Source: Hungatella sp. (GTDB lineage: Bacteria; Bacillota; Clostridia; Lachnospirales; Lachnospiraceae). Taken from it: DNA of 64,000 nt. The stretch lies in assembly GCA_022792815.1 (NCBI GenBank), contig JAAWBS010000001.1, positions 1-64,000 of the forward strand. The letters run 5' to 3'. The notes under the pieces are model-generated. The model saw nothing but the letters and a program-made list of their open reading frames with translations, was not told the origin of the DNA and did no database searches. The translations under genes and the position numbers were made by a program. Below are positions 7,584 through 15,988 of the stretch, one piece after another (positions within the stretch are counted from its first letter, which is position 1; each line of letters opens with the position of its first letter).

Positions 7584-8444
7584 TTATCTCCCTCCGGAAC
7601 AGTAGGAACATGGTCCTAAGTACTCCACCTCCCTTTTGGGCACTGCCCTCGTGTAGGCGCCAATGGCCGAACAGGAGGGAGTGGTGTGATAATGAGTTCC
7701 GGACGGCATGATATACACAGAAGCGGCAGGGCTGCCCTGGCAGCGGCTGCAGGGAGAATACCGCCTTCCGTCCTGATTCCTGACAGAACCGATCTCTCCG
7801 ACAGACACAGCCGTGAGATCATTGTACAGATAATGGCAGATGCTGCTTATGTGGTATCGGGTACTGCCCTTTCCCACATAGACCAATTCCTCTTCAGCTC
7901 CCTGTCCTCCTCCCTGTGCCCATCGCCCCTCAGCCCCCACCCAGGCTCTCCGAAAACTTCTCACCGTCTGTTTGACGCTGCCCAGCCGAAACACCGGAAA
8001 AGGAAGGGACATCTGATAGTCTATGACCAGATCGATGGTCTCCCCGTCCTCTAGGAGGCTGGAACGCTTTAAAGAGATGTGGCTGACAGGAAGTCCCTTA
8101 AGCCTGCTTCTGACGGCCCCCTCTCCATAGGCGAAAGCCGCAGCCGTATTCCAAAAGCTCTCACTGTCCCCGTGTTTAGCCAGACAGGCCGCCTCCCCGA
8201 TCTGTTCACTAACCCGCTCGGCTGCAGCCTGAACCTGGCGATGGGTATCCATCATGGAAAACGGCGTCATCAGTATCACCCCCGCGAACAAAAACAGCGG
8301 GAGGACCAGGGCCGCCTCCAGAGTCAGAACGGCGGAGGCAGAAAAGGACACCTTTTTTCTGCCGGTTATAGATATCAGGATTCGTACTTGGAGAGTCACG
8401 CATTGTTTTTTTATTGGTTTCAATAGTCTGCAGAAAAAAGGCAT
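7584..8444 (-). CDS. TadE-like protein with twin His/Cys motifs
   Basis: The 286-residue protein has a TadE-type segment (about residues 36-65, with LTLEAALVLPLF) and a large extracytoplasmic part. The C-terminal third carries the same pattern twice: Tyr-His, a short spacer, Ser-x-Cys, about 35 residues, then PCSxC (YHISSICHYL to PCSRC, and YHTTPSCSAI to PCSYC). One His and three Cys per copy could bind a metal or form disulfides. Start ATG 8444 follows GGAGAAGG; it lies 27 bp after the DUF5702 gene. The role is probably a minor pilin or pilus tip/assembly protein (inference). Confidence 0.72.
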   Translation of the reverse strand: MPFFCRLLKPIKKQCVTLQVRILISITGRKKVSFSASAVLTLEAALVLPLFLFAGVILMTPFSMMDTHRQVQAAAERVSEQIGEAACLAKHGDSESFWNTAAAFAYGEGAVRSRLKGLPVSHISLKRSSLLEDGETIDLVIDYQMSLPFPVFRLGSVKQTVRSFRRAWVGAEGRWAQGGGQGAEEELVYVGKGSTRYHISSICHYLYNDLTAVSVGEIGSVRNQDGRRYSPCSRCQGSPAASVYIMPSGTHYHTTPSCSAIGAYTRAVPKREVEYLGPCSYCSGGR

Positions 8445-8471
8445 CCTTCTCCACCTCCGTCCCGCCCTTCT

Positions 8472-10388
8472 CTAATAGGCCTTCCCTGCCCCTGCTTCCA
8501 GCATATACCCCTCCTGCTCTCCCACATAAGATTTCACAAACGGCAGAGCGAAAAAGACGTGTTTTCCACAGGCCTTCCCACGGATATCCACATGATAACC
8601 GCATTTTTCCACCAGAAACCCCGGTTCCTTCTGCCGGATATTCAGCTGCATAAGATCCAGCATCCGCATGTGCTTTACCTCCGGTTTCTCTTTTAACAGC
8701 AAAAGTTTCAGATATCCCTCATAGGTCAGTCCCCTTCCCAAAGAATCCCGGCTGTCTGCCGAAGGCAATTTTTGGCGCCCCATATCCAAAAGACCTTCCA
8801 GGCTCAGCCTCCACTCTCCTCCGCTCTTCCAGAGAGGCACGCTGCCTCCCGCCATGAGAGTCCTTAAGTCTGCGATGGCTTCGCCCATAGCCCAGATTCC
8901 CATGATCAGACACGCGGTAATCTCTGCCAGCGGCGCCAGACCGATGCTGCCTGTAATCACAAGGGCCAGGGCTCTGGCCTCCTCTCTCTTCGCGGAATCC
9001 GACAGGATATGGATCAAATTCAGTCCCTCTCTCACCGCGAACAGTTCCGCCACCACCTTCTCCAAATTCCCTCGATCCCTATTCTCACCCTCCAGCACAT
9101 ATTCAAACTCATATCGGACCTGCCGTTCTCCGTCGTCCAGGGCATGAGAGAAAAAACGGCCGCAGTACTCACCGATGATCACCCGATCCACCAAACCATT
9201 GCCTTGTCTTTGGTCGCCTTGGCCTGCCTCTGCGGTGCCTGAGGGCAGATCGGCTGTGGAAAATGCGGTTGAGGAGATCACGGTTCCCTCCGGCATCACG
9301 AGCCCCAAAAGCCCTGACCCTGCCATGGACCGGATGCGGTCTAGCAGATTTTGTTTCTCCTTATCACCGGAACCGGAATCCGTGTTGATGCCGCTGTTCT
9401 CACGCTGCTGCCACAGTTCTGCTGCCGGGGCCAGTGACAGCTCTTCCCCCTCGTCTTCGTCATCGTCATCTTCCTCATACTCTTCTATCAACTCCTCCAC
9501 CAATTGTCCGGTCTGCTCAAGCAGCTGCAGATTCCGTCCCAATCCTTGCTCCCATGCCGCAAACTCCCGATACCGCTCCCCGTCTTCTCTGATATAGGCA
9601 TCGTAAGGATTCCACTGGCTCTCAAAAAGTTCCTTCCGATCCTCCTGCAGATCCGGCCCTATACTCTCGATTTCAGCCCGGGACCTCTGCTGCTTTCCTG
9701 CCAGCGCCTCCGCCTGTTTCCGATACTTCTTCATAAGGCCCGGATAGCCTGCCACACTCCTCCTGTAGTTGTCTGCTGCCTTGTAGAATCCGTATTCGTC
9801 ATCTTCATAGAGAGCCCTTCCTGTCTCGGCGGCATACCTCTCTTGTTCCCGAATGTTCATGAGAAGCTTTTCGGCCGCCTGTTCCAGCTTTCGGACCTCC
9901 TTTTCCTGATCGCTGTACATTTCGGTCAGAGTTCCTGCTCCTGCCGCCTCCGTCACATCCTTCAAAAACTGCTCCCCGTCCTCCGGTGCAAAGATAAATT
10001 GACTGACAAGCCCGTATTTCATATAGTCAAGCACCTCTTCGGCCAGAAACGCCCCCTGCTCATCGCCAAGTCCTGACAATCTGGTCACCTCCATGGATTC
10101 TAACCTCATAGGATACCAGCTGTCCGTCTCCAGATATCGATTGACATAAGTTTCCAGATTCTTCTCCAGTTCCCCCCGGGTGTCATATTCCAGGGCCAGA
10201 ATCCGGTATTCCTCCCAGAGCCGGCGGTGGTAGCGGCTGAACAGTGTGTCCAGTCCGCTCTCCACGGCCACCTGAAAATAGAATTTTGAACCTGCGGTCC
10301 TGGCGCATTCCAGCATCACACACAGAAGCGCTGCTGTACACAGAAGGCACATACTCAAAAATACGGTAATCTGCCCTCCCTGCCTCAT
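8472..10388 (-). CDS. DUF5702-type Tad-associated membrane protein
   Basis: The 638-residue protein begins with a TadE/TadG-like anchor (QITVFLSMCLLCTAALLCVMLE in outline, residues 6-28) followed by a long, mostly helical acidic region with a low-complexity Glu/Asp run near 310-320 and a hydrophobic stretch near 490-515. This matches DUF5702 proteins of clostridial Tad loci, whose exact job is unknown. The start is ATG 10388, in TGATG overlap with the pilin gene; a TTG one codon earlier also exists. Its place directly behind the pilin suggests a pseudopilin or assembly role. Confidence 0.72.
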   Translation of the reverse strand: MRQGGQITVFLSMCLLCTAALLCVMLECARTAGSKFYFQVAVESGLDTLFSRYHRRLWEEYRILALEYDTRGELEKNLETYVNRYLETDSWYPMRLESMEVTRLSGLGDEQGAFLAEEVLDYMKYGLVSQFIFAPEDGEQFLKDVTEAAGAGTLTEMYSDQEKEVRKLEQAAEKLLMNIREQERYAAETGRALYEDDEYGFYKAADNYRRSVAGYPGLMKKYRKQAEALAGKQQRSRAEIESIGPDLQEDRKELFESQWNPYDAYIREDGERYREFAAWEQGLGRNLQLLEQTGQLVEELIEEYEEDDDDEDEGEELSLAPAAELWQQRENSGINTDSGSGDKEKQNLLDRIRSMAGSGLLGLVMPEGTVISSTAFSTADLPSGTAEAGQGDQRQGNGLVDRVIIGEYCGRFFSHALDDGERQVRYEFEYVLEGENRDRGNLEKVVAELFAVREGLNLIHILSDSAKREEARALALVITGSIGLAPLAEITACLIMGIWAMGEAIADLRTLMAGGSVPLWKSGGEWRLSLEGLLDMGRQKLPSADSRDSLGRGLTYEGYLKLLLLKEKPEVKHMRMLDLMQLNIRQKEPGFLVEKCGYHVDIRGKACGKHVFFALPFVKSYVGEQEGYMLEAGAGKAY

Positions 10389-10564
10389 CAATATACCTCT
10401 TTGGCCTGCTTTTGAATCTCCTTAAAAATTCCCTGCAGCAGAGTGGTGATCTGCTTCTTGAAGATAATCACCAATCCCACCAAAACTACCAGAATCAGAA
10501 CCACCTCGATAACCCCCACGCCGTCTTCTTCCAATAAAAATGCCTTTACCTCTCTTCTTATCAT
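10388..10564 (-). CDS. Very short Flp-type major pilin
   Basis: This 58-residue gene has ATG at 10564 after GAGGAGAAGAAG. The product has a short charged leader ending in Gly, then the mature-like start VGVIEVVLILVVLVGLVIIF with a Glu at position 5, as in type IV prepilins, and a short amphipathic tail rich in Lys and Gln. The expected cleavage is after the Gly before VGVIE. It sits between tadC and the DUF5702 gene and overlaps the latter by TGATG. The size and sequence fit a Flp/Tad major pilin, the fibre-forming subunit. Confidence 0.82.
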   Translation of the reverse strand: MIRREVKAFLLEEDGVGVIEVVLILVVLVGLVIIFKKQITTLLQGIFKEIQKQAKEVY

Positions 10565-10631
10565 ATCTTCTTCTCCTCATATAAATATGTATTGACACTC
10601 GCTGTGCTTTGCGGTGCCTGACCGGCTGCCG

Positions 10632-11876
10632 TCAATCGTTTACCGCCATCATCGCCGGGACCATGATGATGACCATGACCACCAAAAGCATGAGAAACAG
10701 CGGCGCCAACAGTTTGGTCTTCGCCTCCTCGCCCATACGCCGGGCCGTGTGTTTCTGCCCGTCCCAGGCAGACATCATCTCCTGTTCCAACAGCTGCCGC
10801 AGATTTTTGCTCCCTGTTCTCCGGTTCTGTTCCAGCAGACTGCTGAGCTTCCTGTACGGCTGAAGGTGACATCTCCGTCCGAATTCAGAGATGGCTCTCC
10901 CCTCCGGTTCGCCGTTTCGAATCTGGTTTAACGTCACTGCCATCTCCTCGTAGGCCGGGCGTGTGCGCCCCGGACTCCTGACCCGTTCTCTCTCGTAGTC
11001 CTCTACCATCTGTTCCCAAGCCTTCTCCACAGTCAGGCCTGCCCCGATATACACCATCATCTGATACACCACATCAGCATAGTCCAGCAGGAGGAGCTGG
11101 CGTCTCTGCCTGTCTTTCCTGTCTCTCTCCGCCCTCTCCTGTCCCCACAGGAGGAATGCTCCGGCGACCCCCAGCAACGGCAATATCAGATAATCCCGGC
11201 TTCCGGTCCTCCGAAACCGAAGGAAACGGCCCTCATATTCTGTGGGCAGAACTACCTTAGACTCCTGGGGATGGGCCCGGTCCGCCTCCTGTACCTGCCT
11301 CAAAAATCCTGCTGCAGCAGCCTCCCGGTCACTCTTTACAGGCTGTCTGACTGTCACAGAGATCGTCCCCTCTCTCTCAAATCTTCCGTCCGTCAGCACC
11401 ACCTCCAGGACTGCCTGTACCCCTTCCCGGGGGATCCCCTCCTCCGCAATTTGACCGAAAGAATCCACGATCTCCGGATCCCTGCTCTGCCATACGGCGC
11501 GGACTCCTGTCCCGTCAAAGAGGGTCACCAGGTTTAAATCCCGGGTCACCTGATCCAAGGCCGTATTTTCCCCCAGGATCAGAGTGGGAAGCTGTCCGAG
11601 GATCCGGTCAAACTCCTTCTCGGCCTCATCCTCCGTGTATATGAGGGGTGCTATGTCCACAGTGCAGACCACAGGATTCTTATCCAGTCCCTCCACCACC
11701 AGTTCATAGGTGGTTTCCTCCTCCCCGTACCCCTTTCGCTCTACATACCCCTGCCTCACACAGTCCTGGATTTCCCCGTAAGCCGCCGCTCCTCCCAGTA
11801 TAAGGCCCGCGGCGACGCAGAATATCTGCTTTTTCCACCTGAGTATGCCTGTCTGTTTCTTCAATGGTTCTCTCAC
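10632..11876 (-). CDS. TadC-type type II secretion F-family protein with extracytoplasmic insert
   Basis: The product has about 414 residues. After an N-terminal membrane segment comes an extracytoplasmic region of about 200 residues. Part of it (near the DLNLVTLFDGTGV and WQSRDPEIVD segments) resembles the Ig-like aBig fold. Then follow a second membrane helix and a cytoplasmic T2SSF domain, with two C-terminal helices (LLAPLFLMLLVVMVIIMVPA). TadB/TadC proteins form the inner-membrane platform used by the TadA ATPase. I prefer GTG 11876, seven bases after AGGAG; the frame is open to ATG 11954, but that stretch is Arg/Gly-rich and poorly initiated. The 205-bp gap to tadB shows no gene. Confidence 0.8.
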   Translation of the reverse strand: MREPLKKQTGILRWKKQIFCVAAGLILGGAAAYGEIQDCVRQGYVERKGYGEEETTYELVVEGLDKNPVVCTVDIAPLIYTEDEAEKEFDRILGQLPTLILGENTALDQVTRDLNLVTLFDGTGVRAVWQSRDPEIVDSFGQIAEEGIPREGVQAVLEVVLTDGRFEREGTISVTVRQPVKSDREAAAAGFLRQVQEADRAHPQESKVVLPTEYEGRFLRFRRTGSRDYLILPLLGVAGAFLLWGQERAERDRKDRQRRQLLLLDYADVVYQMMVYIGAGLTVEKAWEQMVEDYERERVRSPGRTRPAYEEMAVTLNQIRNGEPEGRAISEFGRRCHLQPYRKLSSLLEQNRRTGSKNLRQLLEQEMMSAWDGQKHTARRMGEEAKTKLLAPLFLMLLVVMVIIMVPAMMAVND

Positions 11877-12081
11877 CTGACATCTCCTGTTATTCTCATC
11901 CCCTCCGCGCCCTCTGCCGTACTCCGGTTCTGCCCGTCCGCTCCGTCCTCTCATACCATATCCCTGTTCCCCGTCTGTACGCTGTTCCTGTCCTGCCCAT
12001 CTGCTCTATCTTTTCATGCGAATCCTGATTTGGGCGTTTGCACATCTCCCGTTTCTCCGTCCGCCTTAACCTTTATCCCGC

Positions 12082-12939
12082 CTACGCCATCCGAATATCC
12101 AGGATCTTCCGGGACAGCACCATGGACAGAAGATAGACGGCCAGACAGCCGGTCATAATCAGCCGTCCCAGCACGGTCTCATACATGACTCCGAAGAATC
12201 CCGGCGACGTCATGTCGATATAGAAAATCATGAGAAAAGGGATCCCGTTCATGATCTTCTGTTCAAACTGCACCGATGAGGTCATGGTGCGGATCTCCTC
12301 CTTCACCTGGCTCCGGTCCTCCATGACAGAGACCGTATGACAGATCACCGGGGTCAGCCCGCCTCCGCTGCGCTTCGCGATCCGAAAGATCCTGGCAAAC
12401 CTCCGGGCCTCTTCCAGCCCGCTTCTGTCAGCGAATTCCTGAATCACCTGTTCCACCGAGCGGTTTAGGTTCATCTGCTCGTTCATCCGCCTGAATTCCC
12501 GGACAATCATCCCCTGGGGGCCGTAGAGCTGTTCCAGCTCCCTGCCGCTGACCGCCACCGCATTTTCCGCCGAGTACCCTGCCGACAGCGCCCCTGCCAT
12601 GACCAAAATCGCTTCCTTAAACTGAAGTTCCAGCCTCTGTTTCTGTTCTCTCCTCCAAGTCTTCTCATAGGCCCAAGGATAGACACAGGCCGGGATCATA
12701 AAGACGGCGAAGGCCAGGAAACTCCGGTAAAAGGCATAAGCCGCCGCACCGGCCGCCAGGCTGCCTCCGGCAAAAGCCAGAAGCCTTCTTCCCGCCCCCA
12801 TGGCGCCGATGACCGGATTCGGTTCAGATGCCCTCCCCTGCCATGATAAGCTTCTCCCGGTTTTTAAGCTCTCCCTTTTTCCTGAGCTTTCCCTCCTCAA
12901 ACCGGTAGAGCGTGTTGAGCCGGATCTCTCCCGCTTCAT
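12082..12939 (-). CDS. TadB-type type II secretion F-family platform protein
   Basis: The 285-residue protein has membrane segments near 50-95 and 215-280, with a cytoplasmic T2SSF domain between them. The conserved GALSAGYSAENAV and RSGGGLTPVI segments are visible. It would form the platform with the TadC-type protein and be driven by TadA. The ATG at 12939 is preceded by GGAGGTGG at six bases, but this start gives a 116-bp overlap with tadA and an Arg/Ser-rich N-terminus. ATG 12801, just after the tadA stop, is the alternative. The function call is firm; the start is not. Confidence 0.82.
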   Translation of the reverse strand: MKRERSGSTRSTGLRRESSGKRESLKTGRSLSWQGRASEPNPVIGAMGAGRRLLAFAGGSLAAGAAAYAFYRSFLAFAVFMIPACVYPWAYEKTWRREQKQRLELQFKEAILVMAGALSAGYSAENAVAVSGRELEQLYGPQGMIVREFRRMNEQMNLNRSVEQVIQEFADRSGLEEARRFARIFRIAKRSGGGLTPVICHTVSVMEDRSQVKEEIRTMTSSVQFEQKIMNGIPFLMIFYIDMTSPGFFGVMYETVLGRLIMTGCLAVYLLSMVLSRKILDIRMA

Positions 12940-14035
12940 AATCGTCCACCTCCGTAATCCACAGTACTTTTCTGCTTTTGTCCCTGATTCGCCCCAGATG
13001 GATCAGAATATCCAGGGCAGAGGCGATCTGGCTTCGGATGGCTGCCAGCGGCAGATCCGCCCCCAAAAGAACCATGGTCTCCAGCCTGGCCAGCATATCC
13101 TTGGGAGAATTGCCGTGGCCGCTGCTTAATCCGCCGTCATGACCGGTATTAAAACTGCTGAGGAGCTCCGTGGCCTCGCTGCCGCGCACTTCTCCCACGA
13201 TGATCCGATCCGGGTTCATCCTGAGAGAGGCACGAATCAGGTCTGCGATGGTGATGGCTCCTTCCCCCTGGGCGTTGGCCATCCGGGTCTCTAAGCGAAT
13301 CAGATTTTTTACCTGCTGGATCTTAAGCTCCGCCGAATCCTCGATGGTGATCACCCGCTCGTCTGCCGGAATGTAGGCGGAGAGGGCGTTGAGAAACGTG
13401 GTCTTTCCCGAGTTGGTCCCCCCGCTGATGAAGATGTTGTACCCGGCCCGAACCAGCCTCTTTAAAAATTCTGCCGCCTCCCCTGTGATGCTCCCCGTCT
13501 CGATCAACATGTCCATGGTGATCTGCCGGGGGAACTTGCGGATGGTCACCACCGGCCCGTCCATGGAGACGGGAGGGAGAACCACATGGACTCTGGAGCC
13601 GTCCAAAAGCCTGGCATCCGCGATGGGAGAGGCCACATTGACCGTCCGGTTCACCCGGCTGACCATCTGCTGAATCATGTCCTCCAGCTGCTCCTCAGAG
13701 TCAAATTCCTGCTCCCACATCTCCATGGCCCCTCTTCTCTCCACAAAGATGTGTTCCGGCCCGTTGATCATCACCTCCGTAATGTCCGGGTCATCTATGA
13801 GGTTCTGCAGAACATCCAGCCTGCGGAAGGAATTGTAGAGGCTGATTCTCAGCTCGATCCGCTCTTTCAGCGGAAGATACTCCTCCTCCCCCTTCTCCAT
13901 GATCACCCGGTCGATCATCTGGTACAGCTCCTCATCGCTGGTGCTCCGGCTCTGGTCCGTCTCCTGCCGGATCTTCTGGCGCAGCTCTTCCCGGATTCCC
14001 TTCTGCCTGGTATTTTGTGTTCTCTTCTCCGTCAC
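12824..14035 (-). CDS. tadA: TadA/CpaF secretion ATPase
   Basis: This is a hexameric cytoplasmic ATPase of the type II/IV secretion superfamily that powers pilus assembly. The protein (about 403 residues) has an N-terminal domain and an ATPase core with Walker A GGTNSGKTT (about 205-213), an Asp box (ITIEDSAE), Walker B (RIIVGEVRG) and the His box (GLSSGHGNS). Length is typical. I start it at GTG 14035, with GAGGGG upstream; a GTG at 14065 would overlap the TadZ-like gene. It follows the TadZ gene tightly and overlaps the tadB frame. Confidence 0.92.
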   Translation of the reverse strand: MTEKRTQNTRQKGIREELRQKIRQETDQSRSTSDEELYQMIDRVIMEKGEEEYLPLKERIELRISLYNSFRRLDVLQNLIDDPDITEVMINGPEHIFVERRGAMEMWEQEFDSEEQLEDMIQQMVSRVNRTVNVASPIADARLLDGSRVHVVLPPVSMDGPVVTIRKFPRQITMDMLIETGSITGEAAEFLKRLVRAGYNIFISGGTNSGKTTFLNALSAYIPADERVITIEDSAELKIQQVKNLIRLETRMANAQGEGAITIADLIRASLRMNPDRIIVGEVRGSEATELLSSFNTGHDGGLSSGHGNSPKDMLARLETMVLLGADLPLAAIRSQIASALDILIHLGRIRDKSRKVLWITEVDDYEAGEIRLNTLYRFEEGKLRKKGELKNREKLIMAGEGI

Positions 14036-14048
14036 TTCACGTTCCCCT

Positions 14049-15050
14049 CTATCTCCACGACACACCTTTTAAAAGCTTCCTCACATAGTCTCCCAACTCT
14101 CCCCAGAGCAGCTGCTCCATATAGGTATCCTTCCGCCCAAAGCTGCTGTGGTACGGCAGCTTCACTCTCTGAATCCGCTCTCTCAGCCCCTCTCTCCCCG
14201 ACACTCTCAAGTATTCCTCCAGCTCTTCCAGCTTGGCGGAAGACACACAGTCCTCCTTCACCGGCATGTAGACCACATCGCAGAGCTCCAGCACCGGACC
14301 GATGTTCAGCACCGCCTGACCTACGTCCACGATCACATACTCATAGCCGCACTCCGCCGCGGCCCGCTCCAAAAGCGCGGCCGCCTCCTCGCCGGTCAGC
14401 TGCTCCAAGTCCTCAGGGTATCTTACGGGTGGAATATAGTCCATGTCCTTCCAGTTATAGACCATGCTCTTCAGACGCATGACGCCGAAATCCTCCTGCC
14501 TGAAAAAATACAGCACATCGCTTAAATCCCCTCTGCACTCCCCGTCAATGAGGGTGCCAAAACCGGCGAAGATCTCAAAGCTTATGTACAAAACCTTCCC
14601 GTCCCTGGCCAGCTGCTGGCCCATGGTCAGGGCCAGAGAGGTCTTTAAACACCGGCTTACAGGAGAGTAGACTCCGATCACTCTGGCCCGCTTCCCCACT
14701 GCCACAAACAGGGGCTGCGGCTTCTCGCAGTAGTAGGACATCACCTCTCTGACCACACTGTCTGTGGACTGGTACTTGTACACACTGGGATAGCTGCCGT
14801 CTGCCGGGACGATCTCCCCCTCGGCCAATGTCACCACGGACCGGGCCTTTATGCCCTCGATCTGTCCCTGAAGAACCCCGTTTCCGATCAGCAGAATCTC
14901 GATATCGTGCTTTTCCCCGTACTCTCTAAGCGCCTCTATGGACGTGAAGGGAACCACCGTAAACGGCGCCTTGGCCTTCTGATTCACCACGTCGGCAAAC
15001 CGCTCCGCGTAACTGGCGTCCACATCGTAGACCGCCATGATTTTCTCCAT
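14049..15050 (-). CDS. TadZ/CpaE-like protein with degenerate ATPase loop
   Basis: The 333-residue protein has an N-terminal atypical receiver-like domain (about 1-110) and a ParA/MinD-like domain. TadZ localises the pilus machine at the cell pole in other bacteria. The deviant Walker A is altered: GVYSPVSRCLKTSLA (near 126-140) keeps one Lys-Thr-Ser but lacks the glycine-rich KGGxGKT frame. The DVGQAV segment corresponds to Walker B/switch. ATP binding is therefore doubtful. The start is ATG after GGGAGG. It is the second gene of the pilus operon, after a 136-bp leader with a strong hairpin. Confidence 0.8.
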   Translation of the reverse strand: MEKIMAVYDVDASYAERFADVVNQKAKAPFTVVPFTSIEALREYGEKHDIEILLIGNGVLQGQIEGIKARSVVTLAEGEIVPADGSYPSVYKYQSTDSVVREVMSYYCEKPQPLFVAVGKRARVIGVYSPVSRCLKTSLALTMGQQLARDGKVLYISFEIFAGFGTLIDGECRGDLSDVLYFFRQEDFGVMRLKSMVYNWKDMDYIPPVRYPEDLEQLTGEEAAALLERAAAECGYEYVIVDVGQAVLNIGPVLELCDVVYMPVKEDCVSSAKLEELEEYLRVSGREGLRERIQRVKLPYHSSFGRKDTYMEQLLWGELGDYVRKLLKGVSWR

Positions 15051-15066
15051 GATGCCTCCCTTCTTT

Positions 15067-15103
15067 GGGGACTGCCCCAGAGATGTCTCTGAGGGCAGCT
15101 CCC
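15067..15103 (-). promoter_or_regulatory. Strong hairpin between the prepilin peptidase and TadZ genes
   Basis: GGGACTGCCCCAGAGA (15068-15083) pairs with TCTCTGAGGGCAGCTCCC (15086-15103) around a two-base loop, with small bulges. On the minus strand no U-run follows; the TadZ ribosome site comes directly after it. It could stabilise or attenuate the message between the first gene and the rest of the operon. Confidence 0.45.
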
Positions 15104-15186
15104 TGTTTTACTCTTGTCTGTGCGCAGGCACAGTCAGCACCGGCTCCTGCGCGAAAAAACGCCGATCCGTCGTCACTTATCAGTCG

Positions 15187-15783
15187 TCACAGCCCTGCCA
15201 GAAGCTGCCACACATAGCCTCCCAGCAGACAAAATCCCATGGGGATCACTACACCTTTCCCATCTCTCGATGCCTGGTAATAAGGCACCGCCTCTCTCGT
15301 CAGGAATAACCGCCTGATATAGGCGAAAAAATAAATCAGACGCTGCTGCAGATTCCTACAGGCCAGCATTTTCAGAAAAGCCAGAATAGCTCCAATGAAA
15401 AATCCATATAAGATGGCAAATCCACCGGTCCATAACCCCAGATACCCGGCCATAAGCGCCATCAGTTTAACATCTCCGGCTCCGATCATCCGAAGCCGAA
15501 ACAGCGGAAACCATACCGTCACCACTATCCCAATCCTTGCCATATAGCACAGACACTGCAGCACTCCTTCCCGGGGCCCGGCCCCCAGCCATGTCAGGAC
15601 AAATCCCGCCCCAAGGGCACTCATACACCACCAGTTGGGAATCCTCTGTTCCCTGATATCGTACCAGGCTCCTCCCAGCAATATCACCAGCAAAAGTCCT
15701 GAATGTACAAAAATAAACACACCACCTCCTGCCTTCTTCCTCTCCAGGAAAGTCTGCCCGAAACGAGCGATAATACGGATCAT
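15187..15783 (-). CDS. A24-type prepilin peptidase (TadV-like)
   Basis: This 198-residue polytopic protein has both catalytic aspartate motifs of type IV prepilin peptidases: WYDIREQRIPNW near residues 40-51 and MIGAGDVKLM near 99-108. It would remove the leader of the Flp pilin and TadE-like proteins. The C-terminal extension (YIRRLFLTREAVPYY to the end) resembles clostridial TadV proteins. The frame begins at ATG 15783, which lacks a good ribosome site; GTG 15720, after AGGAGG, is a credible alternative but would drop the first 21 residues. It is the first gene of the Tad operon. Confidence 0.88.
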   Translation of the reverse strand: MIRIIARFGQTFLERKKAGGGVFIFVHSGLLLVILLGGAWYDIREQRIPNWWCMSALGAGFVLTWLGAGPREGVLQCLCYMARIGIVVTVWFPLFRLRMIGAGDVKLMALMAGYLGLWTGGFAILYGFFIGAILAFLKMLACRNLQQRLIYFFAYIRRLFLTREAVPYYQASRDGKGVVIPMGFCLLGGYVWQLLAGL

Positions 15784-15818
15784 AACAGAAACATCTTGAA
15801 TGTGCTGACTGTGATTTT

Positions 15819-15847
15819 ATTATGCACGGGTTTTAAAAAAATGTCAA
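15819..15847 (-). promoter_or_regulatory. Promoter of the Tad pilus operon
   Basis: On the minus strand a consensus TTGACA (15847-15842) is followed after exactly 17 bases by CATAAT (15824-15819), about 36 bp before the ATG at 15783. It is a strong sigma-A-type promoter and the only good one upstream of the Tad genes. Confidence 0.65.
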
Positions 15848-15884
15848 GCAGAATTTTCGGTTTGTCAATTTTTCACAATCTCCG

Positions 15885-15913
15885 TTGACCATCTTCTGGT
15901 AAAATGGTAAAAT
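15885..15913 (+). promoter_or_regulatory. Promoter of the DUF2508-glgB operon
   Basis: TTGACC (15885-15890), a 17-base spacer and TAAAAT (15908-15913) lie about 75 bp before the DUF2508 start. It is divergent from the Tad promoter. Confidence 0.6.
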
Positions 15914-15988
15914 AGAGTCAGTTTCCATGTATAAAAATTCCATTTCCAGACAGACTAGTTCTATATCACAACATGGGAGATGACAATT

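Noticed and set aside
11877-11954. N-terminal extension of the TadC-type protein to ATG 11954
   Set aside because: The added residues are Arg/Gly-rich and the GTG at 11876 has a far better ribosome site; kept only as an alternative.
13586-14482. 298-codon plus-strand frame opposite tadA and the TadZ-like gene
   Set aside because: A long shadow of GC-rich genes with a biased, Leu/His/Pro-rich sequence and no ribosome site.
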